Source of the DNA: a virus
IMG/VR virus record: IMGVR_UViG_3300044691_000458
Span: 1 to 50,067 of that record
Strand: one strand, 5' to 3'
DNA: 50,067 bases
Shown piece by piece: positions 17,617-25,036 of the stretch (position 1 is the stretch's first letter; each line of letters starts with the position of its first letter). A program made the translations under genes and the position numbers. The notes below the pieces were generated by a model. That model saw only the letters and a list, made by a program, of their open reading frames with translations, had not been told where the DNA came from and did not search any database.

Positions 17617-18550
17617 TATTTTGTCCCGCCAAGAATCATTGAGAGGATTTTAAACTTGTCAGCTTTGTCATGATACTGCCAAGACATAATGAGATTGTTA
17701 AGAAGATTAACTTCTTCCTCCTTCATACTATCAATTCCTTCACCATTCGGACACTGCCCAAGTTGCCAAGAAAGATAATAAGTCTCCATTAAGCTACAAA
17801 ACTCATGATCGTCTCTAAATAATTTGGATGGACAGAAGGTGTGCCCTTGAGAGCCTTCGAAGAGTTGTATAGGGAAGGGTGCTCCGGTGTTGTCCCAAGA
17901 GTCTTCGTTACAGCGACGAATCGCCTGTATTTCTTTTGAACAGTTACGACAATCGAACTTTAGACCAGTCTTGGCTGAAATTTCTTTCAAGTCTGCAAAG
18001 TGCCACTCAACCCAAGCGGTTACTTTTTTTTAGCATCGAGAGAAGGCTTCTTATTGATAACCGATATAATAGCAGTTGAGAGCTCTTCAAAGACACCGCT
18101 GTCTTCTAATCCTTGCATGTATGCATCAGTGATCACACCGTCGCGACGTGGAGCCAGCTCTAAAATACCACCGTCTAGACCTTCTTCAGTTCCCATATAG
18201 GCAACGTTAAAGATATCCGTGAATAGATCACTCTTACCACTAACACCCCTTGCAAGGTTGTTTGACCAGACGGATCTAATCTTACGGCTGATCTCAACTT
18301 TCAAAGGATGATTGAAGATAAACATAGTAGGCTTGAGATCAACGGTTTGACCTGTTACGTGATCAATCTCAGTAAGAAATACGAGCCTAGATATCTCGTG
18401 ATCTTTCTCATAAAGCTTTTGTTTGTCTTCTAAAGTGTAGTCATCATTGCCTTGGCTGAAAGATTTATCCCAATCAATAGCACTGTCTAGTACCGATATG
18501 ATCTTAAGAAGTTTGTCGCTGCCAGTAACTTTTTTGATTTGAATAGCCAT
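17616..18550 (-). CDS. Tail assembly chaperone G-T (made by -1 frameshift), about 311 aa
   Basis: Extended chaperone that recruits the tape measure and tail tube protein during tail assembly. The first 176 codons are those of the G product. At A AAA AAG (18029-18023) the ribosome can slip back one base, avoid the TAA at 18022-18020, and read GTA ACC GCT TGG... The -1 frame is open from the slip to 17616, adding 135 residues (VTAWVEWHFADLKEISAKTG...) with a Cys pair region (CRNCSK). A TTG at 17990 could start the downstream frame alone, but it has no good ribosome site. Position before the tape measure and the slippery site are the standard signature of lambda-like G/GT. Confidence 0.8.
18020..18550 (-). 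CDS. Tail assembly chaperone G, 176 aa
   Basis: Short chaperone produced when no frameshift occurs. It is soluble and mixed alpha/beta, with a Lys-rich end (SLDAKKK) encoded by the slippery run. The start ATG 18550 is preceded by GAGG inside the last codons of terL, so translation is coupled to terL. Family assignment rests on gene order (immediately before the tape measure) and on the frameshift site, since these proteins diverge quickly. Confidence 0.75.
   Translation of the reverse strand: MAIQIKKVTGSDKLLKIISVLDSAIDWDKSFSQGNDDYTLEDKQKLYEKDHEISRLVFLTEIDHVTGQTVDLKPTMFIFNHPLKVEISRKIRSVWSNNLARGVSGKSDLFTDIFNVAYMGTEEGLDGGILELAPRRDGVITDAYMQGLEDSGVFEELSTAIISVINKKPSLDAKKK
18023..18029 (-). promoter_or_regulatory. 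Programmed -1 ribosomal frameshift site A AAA AAG
   Basis: In the zero frame the codons are GCT AAA AAA AAG TAA. The heptamer A AAA AAG is the same as the slippery sequence of E. coli dnaX and is followed at once by the stop codon. The -1 frame is open on both sides of the slip and joins the G-like gene to the downstream T part. Confidence 0.8.
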
Positions 18551-18554
18551 ATAA

Positions 18555-20579
18555 TTAATCCTCTAAAATTTTAAGATAGTGCTCCATGCTGTCAAGAAGC
18601 CCAACTGTCATTAAGTTATCTTTGTTCTTTTTATAGCATTGGTAAGCGAGAGCCAAAGACCATACAGCCGGGCAAGATAAACCCTCAGGTGCTTCATAGT
18701 TAATGTTTCCTTTATCGGTTAAAGATGATCGTAACAGGGACATATGATCGAATAACAATCCTATCGGAGGATAGTTTAAATCTTGAGAATCTTTCAACTC
18801 AATAAACATCTGATCGATCTCTGGTGGGTATTGCTTAAACATGTCTATCGTCCACGGTTCACTTAACATCATCGTTTGCAGTGTTTCAGCATAACCGGAC
18901 TCTTGGATGTGAAAGGCTGCCTCTTTACGCTCAACGATAGCTTTGATACGTATGAGTGTATCTTTAGGCATAACACCATAAATAGTTATGACACAAAAGA
19001 TGACACCTTCATTATTGATACCTACTAAGCAACCATCGGATGTTTTCTTGTCGTAATAGATGCCGAAGAAATAAGCCCTTGATTCAGTAGTTCGGATATA
19101 GGGATCTTCATCTATGAAACTTTGAGGTGAACCGAATAATTCAAAGAGCCCAGAGAATACGGCTGTCTTGCCAAACTCTTCTAAGTGATTGATAGCTTGA
19201 GTCATCGCATCAACTTGATCGTCGTTAGTGCCACGAGGAAACACCGCGCACTCATCTATGAAGTCTATTAGCCACGGCTCGTTAGCTGGAAGGTGTATAT
19301 TACCAGACTCAAGAATAGGAGTCATAGCGACAGCCCTAGACTCTTTCGACCCTCTGGGTTCGATGCCAAGCATCCCAGAGACCTTTGATTTAAGAGCAGA
19401 GATAACAGCTGGGCCGTTGGCTTTGTTCTCTACCAATATCGGCTTGGCTCTAGGATATAACGCCGATAAAAGCTTAACAGCTTCTGTAGTCGCGACGAAA
19501 TCCATTTTGCCTCTGACTTGAGCAAGTAGATAGTAATCGGCTCCAATCTTGCCCCAAACCTGACCAACAACAAAGCTTCCATCGTCCGTGTCTTTGAACG
19601 CACAATCCCAAGAGGTCACCATCATTTCAAACCGTGAAGGGTGAACTGTATACAGTTTCCAATATTCACGTTTGATAACCATACCCTCAGCAGGTGTTGG
19701 GTTTTGCTGATAAAGAGAAGAGAATACGACACTACCCACAGAGGCTTTAATCCCTACGAGACGAGCATAGTCATACTTGAAAGGCCATAATGCTTCCCCT
19801 ATTTCTCTTGGATCGTTAGGCTGTTTCTGCTCACATATAGCGGGAAAGTTTATAATGTCCCAACGATCCGATTCAGGATCTTTCTCTTGAAGATCTAGCA
19901 GTCTTCCAGCTAGATCATCCTCATGCCAGCGAGTAACCGTTAAAAGAATAGATCCATTCTTCTCTAGTCGAGTGTAAAGAGTTGACCCGTACCAATCCCA
20001 TAACTTGTTTCGATATATCTTAGAGTTTGCTTCCTCTTGATTCTTGATCGGATCATCTATGATAATGAAGTCCCCACCCATACCCGTAATACCACCGCCA
20101 ACACCAGCTGAACGATAACTGCCACCATGCTCAACAACTTCAAATATATCTGAGTTACGAAGCCATGAGCCTTTAGCGACTGATCTAATATTTTTCCCAT
20201 TTAAAGATGTATCTGGAAAGATGTCTCGATACAGGTCTGAGTCAATAATCCTTTGAACATCCCTATTCATCATGCTCGCAAGGTCTGCTGAGTAGCTTGT
20301 TGCAATGATAGATGCTTTAGGATTCTTACCTAATAAGAAAGCTGGGAGGCGTCTAGATACTAATTCAGACTTTCCATGCCGCGGGGGCATAAAGATCATG
20401 AGGCGCTTGATCTTTCCCGAGATGAAGTCATTCAATTTCCGGCATACATATTTATGATGCCAGTTAACTGTGTAGGTGGGCATGACATAAAGAACGAACT
20501 GTAATAAATCCTCTTTAGCTTTACGCTTAAGCCTCTCTTCTAAGAGGGCAATGAGTTCAAGCTTCTCATTCCTGGTCAT
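18555..20579 (-). CDS. terL: Terminase large subunit with an extra C-terminal domain (674 aa)
   Basis: Motor and nuclease that packages DNA into the prohead. Walker A is FMPPRHGKSE (~residues 63-72), Walker B DFIIIDDP (~175-182); the coupling segment LTVTRWHEDDLAGRL is typical of the family. The nuclease starts at TSWDCAFKDTDDGS (~322-335) and ends with DDQVDAMTQAINHL (~454-467). A normal TerL would stop near residue 480. Here ~190 more residues follow, beginning AYFFGIYYDKKTSDGCLVGI and ending AVWSLALAYQCYKK, a layout that echoes a second, degenerate RNase H-like fold. The start overlaps terS by 14 bp. Confidence 0.9.
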   Translation of the reverse strand: MTRNEKLELIALLEERLKRKAKEDLLQFVLYVMPTYTVNWHHKYVCRKLNDFISGKIKRLMIFMPPRHGKSELVSRRLPAFLLGKNPKASIIATSYSADLASMMNRDVQRIIDSDLYRDIFPDTSLNGKNIRSVAKGSWLRNSDIFEVVEHGGSYRSAGVGGGITGMGGDFIIIDDPIKNQEEANSKIYRNKLWDWYGSTLYTRLEKNGSILLTVTRWHEDDLAGRLLDLQEKDPESDRWDIINFPAICEQKQPNDPREIGEALWPFKYDYARLVGIKASVGSVVFSSLYQQNPTPAEGMVIKREYWKLYTVHPSRFEMMVTSWDCAFKDTDDGSFVVGQVWGKIGADYYLLAQVRGKMDFVATTEAVKLLSALYPRAKPILVENKANGPAVISALKSKVSGMLGIEPRGSKESRAVAMTPILESGNIHLPANEPWLIDFIDECAVFPRGTNDDQVDAMTQAINHLEEFGKTAVFSGLFELFGSPQSFIDEDPYIRTTESRAYFFGIYYDKKTSDGCLVGINNEGVIFCVITIYGVMPKDTLIRIKAIVERKEAAFHIQESGYAETLQTMMLSEPWTIDMFKQYPPEIDQMFIELKDSQDLNYPPIGLLFDHMSLLRSSLTDKGNINYEAPEGLSCPAVWSLALAYQCYKKNKDNLMTVGLLDSMEHYLKILED

Positions 20580-20967
20580 GCTTCAATGCCATTAATTCTT
20601 GGATTCTTCTATCTATAGAGTCATCAGTAAGGTTGGTGATTGTCACCTCACTAGTACCAGTATGCTCAACGGCTGTGCTCTGTCTCCAATGCTTAAACCT
20701 TCTTCCCATAGAGAAGGTCCATATATTTTCTTTGATTTTTATCTTTCCCATCATCGCGCCCCTCCCGATTTTCTCCATTGCTGCTTGACTTTTTGTCTGA
20801 GCTATGTGGACAGCCTCGGAAAAAAGGGGGTGTACCTTAGCCCATTCAAACACCGTGTCTTGATTAACGCTTATCTCAGCTGCAAATTCACACAGAGATG
20901 CCCCGTTGCTCATGAACTCAATAATTTGATCGCAGTACTCTTCTTTATATTTCGATGGTCTTCCCAT
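20566..20967 (-). CDS. terS: Terminase small subunit, 133 aa
   Basis: Recognises phage DNA and hands it to TerL. It begins MGRPSKYKEEYCDQIIEFM, and residues ~1-45 form a helix-turn-helix (SLCEFAAEISVNQDTVFEWAKVHP), the usual TerS DNA-binding head; the rest is helical (oligomer core) with an acidic C-terminus. First gene of the late operon, divergent from the 21035 gene. Confidence 0.88.
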   Translation of the reverse strand: MGRPSKYKEEYCDQIIEFMSNGASLCEFAAEISVNQDTVFEWAKVHPLFSEAVHIAQTKSQAAMEKIGRGAMMGKIKIKENIWTFSMGRRFKHWRQSTAVEHTGTSEVTITNLTDDSIDRRIQELMALKHDQE

Positions 20968-20977
20968 TCATTCTCCC

Positions 20978-21006
20978 TTGATTCGTATATACCTTAAAGC
21001 TATGTT
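20978..21006 (+). promoter_or_regulatory. Sigma-70-type promoter with GTATATAC operator-like palindrome in the spacer
   Basis: TTGATT (20978-20983), a 17-bp spacer and TATGTT (21001-21006) precede the plus-strand gene at 21035. The palindrome GTATATAC lies at 20985-20992 inside the spacer, where a bound protein would block RNA polymerase. The same core recurs at 22418-22425 and 26494-26501, both upstream of plus-strand genes. Confidence 0.5.
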
Positions 21007-21034
21007 AACACAATGACAACTGGAGAAAAAGTTA

Positions 21035-21220
21035 ATGCGAGAATTAAAGAAGATTAGTGAGAACCGTAAAGATAAAAAAGTCTTAATTAAGATGACTATA
21101 AAGGAACATCAACAATTAAAGAAGCAAGCAGAAAAATATACTAATGGCAATCTATCGGACTGGCTTCGATATTCAGGAATGCTCGAGCCAAAGAGAGAAG
21201 ACATAAAGGTCAAACCGTGA
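21035..21220 (+). CDS. Small ribbon-helix-helix-like protein, 61 aa
   Basis: Begins MRELKKISENRKDKKVLIKMTIKEHQQLK and continues to DWLRYSGM. The core (VLIKMTIKEHQQLKKQAEKYTN.NLSDWLRYSG) fits RHH/MobC-like folds: one strand, then two helices. Such proteins often repress their own promoter, and an operator-like palindrome lies in the promoter just upstream. It overlaps the methyltransferase gene by 4 bp (GTGA). DNA binding is inference. Confidence 0.6.
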   Translation: MRELKKISENRKDKKVLIKMTIKEHQQLKKQAEKYTNGNLSDWLRYSGMLEPKREDIKVKP

Positions 21221-22365
21221 AAATGAAAATCAGTGATCTCGTCCCCGATCCTGCTAACGTAAGAAAACATTCTAAGAAAAACTTAGATGCTATCAAAGGA
21301 TCGCTTGCAAGGTTCGGCCAGCAAAAACCGATAGTCATAAGTAAGGATAACATAGTTATTGCAGGCAACGGGACATTGGAAGCAGCTAAAAGTTTGAAGT
21401 GGAGCGAGATAGATATTGTACGCAGTGAGCTCGTAGGTTCAGACATTACGGCCTATGGGATTGCAGACAATCGAACAGGCGAGCTTGCTGAATGGGATGA
21501 TGAAGCTCTCTCGGTTTCTTTGAAAGCTTTGAGGGAAGACGATTTTGATTTAGGGGCGATAGGGTTTGATGAGAATGATTTAGCAAGAATCATAAAAGAA
21601 ATAGAGGTTGTACCTGGATGTGATGAGGATGAAGTTACTGAAGGGCAAGTTGAAACTAAATGCCAGCTTGGTGATTTATGGATCCTAGGAAATCATCGGC
21701 TATTATGCGGGGACAGCACAGACATCTTGCAAGTCGAGAGACTGATGGATGGTGAGAAGGCCGATATGGTGTTTACTGATCCACCCTATGGAATAGATGT
21801 AAACACAGACCGAAACGATCGTAGTGATGGCCTAGCAGAAAGGGAATCATTTTCTAAAATAATTGGGGACGATTCTATAGATACGGCTTTAGCCGCTTAT
21901 TCTATATGTGAAATGTTCTCAGAAATTATATGTTTTTGGGGTGGCAATTATTACTGTCATAAATTTTTACCTTCATCCGCTTGGATCGTATGGGATAAGC
22001 GAGTAGAGGAAAATCAAAGAGATGTAAACAGTGATTGTGAGCTAGCTTATGTCAAACACCCCACCAAGAAATCGGTAAGAATCTTTAGGCATCTATGGAA
22101 AGGGATGATAAAAGGATCAGAAAACGGCGAGAAGAGAGTACACCCTACCCAGAAACCCATAGCTCTTGCCGAGTGGTGCTTTCAAGAGTTAAACCCTAAA
22201 GGCTCAACGGTTCTAGACCTCTTCCTAGGCTCCGGATCGACCCTCATCGCCTGCGAAAAAACCAACCGTAAATGTTATGGTATGGAACTGGACCCACATT
22301 ACTGCGACATTATTATACAAAGGTGGGAGAAGTTTAGCGGCAAGACTGCAGCTTTAGCTCCGTAA
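21217..22365 (+). CDS. ParB-like nuclease/Srx domain fused to a DNA adenine/cytosine methyltransferase (382 aa)
   Basis: Residues ~1-90 form a ParB/sulfiredoxin-like domain (DLVPDPANVRKHSKKNL...; VIAGNGTLEAAKSL). Residues ~150-375 form an N6/N4-type methyltransferase of the beta order: catalytic TDPPYG (187-192) first and the SAM-binding DLFLGSGST (~334-342) later. Such fusions are common in phages and can protect phage DNA from restriction or mark it for other functions. GTG 21217 is used because AAAGG lies 7 bases upstream; ATG 21223 is the alternative. Confidence 0.88.
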   Translation: MKMKISDLVPDPANVRKHSKKNLDAIKGSLARFGQQKPIVISKDNIVIAGNGTLEAAKSLKWSEIDIVRSELVGSDITAYGIADNRTGELAEWDDEALSVSLKALREDDFDLGAIGFDENDLARIIKEIEVVPGCDEDEVTEGQVETKCQLGDLWILGNHRLLCGDSTDILQVERLMDGEKADMVFTDPPYGIDVNTDRNDRSDGLAERESFSKIIGDDSIDTALAAYSICEMFSEIICFWGGNYYCHKFLPSSAWIVWDKRVEENQRDVNSDCELAYVKHPTKKSVRIFRHLWKGMIKGSENGEKRVHPTQKPIALAEWCFQELNPKGSTVLDLFLGSGSTLIACEKTNRKCYGMELDPHYCDIIIQRWEKFSGKTAALAP

Positions 22366-22413
22366 AAATAACTGGTTACAAAATAGGCTAATTTTTTAGT
22401 TCCCTTTGGTCGT

Positions 22414-22429
22414 AAACGTATATACGTTT
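22414..22429. promoter_or_regulatory. 16-bp perfect palindrome, operator-like
   Basis: AAACGTATATACGTTT is its own reverse complement and lies 30 bp upstream of the ATG at 22460. It contains the GTATATAC core seen in two other upstream regions. Probably a regulator binding site; no clear -10/-35 pair was found around it. Confidence 0.45.
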
Positions 22430-22459
22430 GATGTATACCCACCAAAAAGGAAACTTTAT

Positions 22460-22756
22460 ATGCGATTAACTATTTATAGCTGGTACACAGATGAAACCCT
22501 AATCACTCTAAAGCTAACTGAAGCAGCGCAGAAAATTCGATATTTCACCCACCCAAACAATTCTCAAAAAACAAGATTAGGCGAAAGGCCCTTTACTCTA
22601 GCCGAGATATTAAGAATGCCATCACCGTTATTGCGAAAGTTCTTCGGAACTTTGACGCAAAAGCAATTAGACAAACTAACAGCAGTTATTAAAAGTGAGT
22701 TTAAAAAAGAACGAATAAATGCGGTTTGTTTTAATAGATTCACAAAAGCGGCTTAA
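22460..22756 (+). CDS. Hypothetical protein, 98 aa
   Basis: ATG 22460 is used because AAAAGGAAA lies just upstream; the longer frame from 22406 would run over the palindrome. The protein is basic and helical at the C-terminus (FKKERINAVCFNRFTKAA) and contains RPFTLAEILRMPSPLLRKFFGTL, which recalls a helix-turn-helix-like bundle. No signal peptide. Function unknown; its place after the operator suggests a regulated early gene. Confidence 0.6.
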   Translation: MRLTIYSWYTDETLITLKLTEAAQKIRYFTHPNNSQKTRLGERPFTLAEILRMPSPLLRKFFGTLTQKQLDKLTAVIKSEFKKERINAVCFNRFTKAA

Positions 22757-22763
22757 TAATGGC

Positions 22764-22803
22764 GCTAGCTGGTATATATCCCAAATGATTCATACCAGCT
22801 AGC
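22764..22803. repeat. 12-bp perfect inverted repeat, 16-nt loop
   Basis: GCTAGCTGGTAT at 22764-22775 is repeated inverted (ATACCAGCTAGC) at 22792-22803. In RNA it makes a stable stem. There is no T-run on either side, so it is not a classical terminator; it may be an operator or an RNA processing site between the 22460 and 22838 genes. Confidence 0.5.
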
Positions 22804-22837
22804 AAATGGTTATTACCACATAATAAATGAGTTATCT

Positions 22838-23056
22838 ATGACAAAAGATGAGGAAAGAAGGATAGCCGAGCATAGAATAATTAGACTACAAGGCCAAATT
22901 GCCGACATTATTGGCGAAGAAGGCCTTGAATATTACACAGAATTAAATGCCCATATTTGTCTATATATGGAAGGTAATAAATCGAAACCGGTTAGTCAAA
23001 TAATTGCCTGTCTTACCCGAATCTTAGACGATGTTTCAAATAAAAAAGAAGAATAG
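22838..23056 (+). CDS. Hypothetical protein, 72 aa
   Basis: Small helical cytosolic protein (DEERRIAEHRIIRLQGQIADIIGEEGLEYYTELNAHICLY). No recognised domain. The ribosome-binding site is weak. The first sigma-28-type promoter begins 3 bp after its stop, so it ends one transcription unit. Confidence 0.55.
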   Translation: MTKDEERRIAEHRIIRLQGQIADIIGEEGLEYYTELNAHICLYMEGNKSKPVSQIIACLTRILDDVSNKKEE

Positions 23057-23058
23057 CC

Positions 23059-23085
23059 TAAAGTTTTCCGGGGGTATGCCGATAA
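23059..23085 (+). promoter_or_regulatory. Sigma-28 (FliA) promoter 1, perfect consensus
   Basis: TAAAGTTT (23059-23066), 11-bp spacer, GCCGATAA (23078-23085) matches the classical E. coli/Salmonella sigma-28 consensus TAAAGTTT-N11-GCCGATAA at all 16 positions. It is followed by GAAGTATGTAAGT and a GGGGGATTT leader before ATG 23117. Confidence 0.9.
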
Positions 23086-23116
23086 GAAGTATGTAAGTAA
23101 ATTTGAAGGGGGATTT

Positions 23117-23623
23117 ATGAAACTCGTAGCAACATTTTCCTTTATAGCATTATTGACTCTCATATTACTAACAACTAGAAAACCGGAATTAACGGATGTC
23201 GTTTGGACAACTGGATGCATAGATAACACTATTGAAAATAGGGTTTTTAAAGAAGACGGTACATTCATCCATACGGTTTTAGAATATAATTGGTTATTTG
23301 CTAAAGACTGCGAAAAACTAGACAGTGAAAAAGTCATAACAGCACACTACACAGTGGACAAAGACAGAATTAGAATCACTTATTTAAAAGTAACTATGAC
23401 CGCACGCAACTCTTATGCAGAGGACATGTTTCGCAGTGGACATGATTACGGATATGGTGATGACCCCCATCCTTGGATGATGAATAAAGCTATGGATATC
23501 ACTGGTCTCAAGCTCTATAGGGATGTTAGAAGCGAATACCCTTATGGCTTTAATACCTCTACATGGTTTAAATTGACTAAAAACACACTTAAATTAGGCC
23601 AGCTAACCCTTAGTAATAATTGA
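23117..23623 (+). CDS. Exported or membrane-anchored protein under FliA promoter 1, 168 aa
   Basis: The N-terminus (MKLVATFSFIALLTLILLTTRK) is a signal peptide or anchor, so the body is likely periplasmic. The rest is beta-rich with Cys pairs (WTTGCIDN, FAKDCEK) and a lipocalin- or immunoglobulin-like feel (DGTFIHTVLEYN, YTVDKDRIRITYLKV). No known domain recognised. SD GGGGG lies 4 bp upstream of the ATG. Expected to be expressed when the host motility sigma factor is active. Confidence 0.68.
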   Translation: MKLVATFSFIALLTLILLTTRKPELTDVVWTTGCIDNTIENRVFKEDGTFIHTVLEYNWLFAKDCEKLDSEKVITAHYTVDKDRIRITYLKVTMTARNSYAEDMFRSGHDYGYGDDPHPWMMNKAMDITGLKLYRDVRSEYPYGFNTSTWFKLTKNTLKLGQLTLSNN

Positions 23624-23638
23624 TTTATAAAGAAACCC

Positions 23639-23665
23639 TAAAGTTTTTACGGAATATGCCGATAA
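23639..23665 (+). promoter_or_regulatory. Sigma-28 (FliA) promoter 2, perfect consensus
   Basis: TAAAGTTT (23639-23646), N11, GCCGATAA (23658-23665). The following leader (GAAGTATGTAAGT...GGGGGATTTATG) is nearly identical to that of promoter 1, so promoter plus leader was duplicated as a unit. Confidence 0.9.
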
Positions 23666-23695
23666 GAAGTATGTAAGTAAACTTAAGGGGGATTT

Positions 23696-23896
23696 ATGGA
23701 AAACTTAAAATGCGGAATACATAAACTGACAATTGAAACAAACCGTAAAGGTGAAAAAACAATAGCTGTTAGCACTAAAACCGGCTCTGATAGTATGGTT
23801 TCTAGGTACTCATTGGACGAGTATGAGCGGGCATTAGCCTGTTTTAAAAGACTTACAGCAGAAAGTGAAAAACCCGTAAAAGTAATAATGGTTTAA
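23696..23896 (+). CDS. Hypothetical protein, 66 aa
   Basis: Small cytosolic protein with a beta-hairpin-like start (CGIHKLTIETNRKGEKTIAVSTK) and a helix (LDEYERALACFKRLTAES). It is the first gene after FliA promoter 2 and shares the transcript with the metalloprotease-like gene 14 bp downstream. Family unknown; a regulator or chaperone of its partner is possible. Confidence 0.6.
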   Translation: MENLKCGIHKLTIETNRKGEKTIAVSTKTGSDSMVSRYSLDEYERALACFKRLTAESEKPVKVIMV

Positions 23897-23909
23897 CAAA
23901 GGGGGATTT

Positions 23910-24434
23910 ATGAAACTGAACATAGTAAACACTAATAAAGTCATAAGCAGCCTAGCCTTAATAGCCATGTTGTCTGGGTTTAATACCAAAGATGTTGACC
24001 CTAAAGCTTCATTTGTTCAAGTAGCCTCAAAAGAATCTAGAATGCTTTATACATATGTAGAAGAATTCGCTGAAGAAGCTCAAAAACGAGGGATTGAAGT
24101 GGATAAAGCTAGTCTAGCTTCGATTGATCTGGTGGCAGATACGACTGGAAGCCCTGAAAGACTAGGCGATTGTCAGAGTAACTATGGGGTTAAAAGAATC
24201 AAAGTTGTTCTCGTTATAACCCCGCGTTTTTATGATAGTTTAAGGAATATTGTTTTCCACGAATTAGGCCATTGTTTACTAGACTTAGACTACTCAGCCA
24301 ACCCAAAAGATATAATGTACCATCAAATCAATGATCTTAGCCTTACACATTGGGAAAAATCATTAGATAGATTGTTTGCCTCATATAAACCAGAAGAAGG
24401 ATTACGTGAAATTTTTTCACTAAAGTTTTTCTAG
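23910..24434 (+). CDS. Exported metzincin-like metalloprotease, 174 aa
   Basis: The N-terminus (MKLNIVNTNKVISSLALIAMLSG) looks like a signal peptide. Residues 117-127 read HELGHCLLDLD: a zinc-binding HExxH with Asp in the third-ligand position six residues after the second His (HExxHxxxxxD, as in snapalysin-type metzincins), followed by DIMYHQ with a plausible Met-turn at Met136. Cys88 and Cys122 may pair. This supports a small secreted peptidase acting in the periplasm or outside. It sits in a FliA-driven unit. The short length leaves only a minimal catalytic domain; activity is not shown. Confidence 0.7.
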   Translation: MKLNIVNTNKVISSLALIAMLSGFNTKDVDPKASFVQVASKESRMLYTYVEEFAEEAQKRGIEVDKASLASIDLVADTTGSPERLGDCQSNYGVKRIKVVLVITPRFYDSLRNIVFHELGHCLLDLDYSANPKDIMYHQINDLSLTHWEKSLDRLFASYKPEEGLREIFSLKFF

Positions 24435-24447
24435 AATGTGCCGATAA
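24421..24447 (+). promoter_or_regulatory. Sigma-28 (FliA) promoter 3, perfect consensus
   Basis: TAAAGTTT (24421-24428), N11, GCCGATAA (24440-24447). The -35 element lies inside the last codons of the metalloprotease gene (stop at 24432-24434). The downstream genes are 24490-24570 and 24588-24953. Confidence 0.9.
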
Positions 24448-24489
24448 GAAGTATGTGAGTCGGGATACGAAACCAAACGAGGGGGACAT

Positions 24490-24570
24490 ATGCCAGAAAA
24501 CATTAAATACGCCTTAGTTTCTGTAATCATACTAGGTAGTGCCGTTATCGCAAGCTTCATGGTGATGTAA
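24490..24570 (+). CDS. Membrane microprotein, 26 aa
   Basis: MPENIKYALVSVIILGSAVI followed by ASFMVM: essentially one membrane helix after a short head. GGGGG lies just before the ATG, and FliA promoter 3 is 42 bp upstream. First gene of that transcript. Likely a small inner-membrane peptide; function unknown. Confidence 0.55.
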   Translation: MPENIKYALVSVIILGSAVIASFMVM

Positions 24571-24587
24571 CACTTAAAGAGGTCAAT

Positions 24588-24953
24588 ATGAAAATCTTTG
24601 TAATAAATACTAAAAAAGTAATTCTATATACAAGCCTAGCCCTTTTCATAGGAACCGTATCAGTCTTTACATGGGCTTTCGCCACCGTAACACCATTAGA
24701 TAAATGCATGATTCAAGAAGAACTACATTCAGGACAATGGAAACTAACTACTTTCAGCAATTATTCAAATAAGATTTGCTTAGCACAAATGATTACTGGA
24801 AGACATTTATACAAAGGTTATTACGATGCATTGCCACAACACGAAACCCCTGAAATATTCTTCGAAAGAATGGCATTAGACCATGTCATATCAGAATATA
24901 CTTCTGAGAAATTAGAAGAGCTAGTTGCATACCAAGAAGCACACAAAAAATAA
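24588..24953 (+). CDS. Membrane-anchored or exported protein, 121 aa
   Basis: The start MKIFVINTKKVILYTSLALF resembles the start of the metalloprotease gene (MKLNIVNTNKVISSLALIA), so the two share a related leader. One membrane segment (~residues 11-32) then a periplasmic helical part with two cysteines (LDKCMIQ, KICLAQM) and a C-terminal helix. SD AAAGAGG precedes ATG. Same FliA transcript as the 26-aa microprotein. Confidence 0.6.
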   Translation: MKIFVINTKKVILYTSLALFIGTVSVFTWAFATVTPLDKCMIQEELHSGQWKLTTFSNYSNKICLAQMITGRHLYKGYYDALPQHETPEIFFERMALDHVISEYTSEKLEELVAYQEAHKK

Positions 24954-24965
24954 TAAGAGGGATTT

Positions 24966-25034
24966 ATGTCAGAATTTGAAATTAAGTTACAAATAATAAG
25001 AGATCAAATAGCACAATTAGTTAAGGGGAAATAA
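24966..25034 (+). CDS. Microprotein, 22 aa
   Basis: Short frame (MSEFEIKLQIIRDQIAQLVK and GK) with AGAGGG before the ATG. It is amphipathic and helical, ending 2 bp before the next gene, so it may be a leader or a real peptide. Confidence 0.35.
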   Translation: MSEFEIKLQIIRDQIAQLVKGK

Positions 25035-25036
25035 AA

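Noticed and set aside
17616-17990. Independent gene starting at TTG 17990
   Set aside because: No ribosome site; the frame is open upstream to the slippery site, so it is better read as the frameshift extension.
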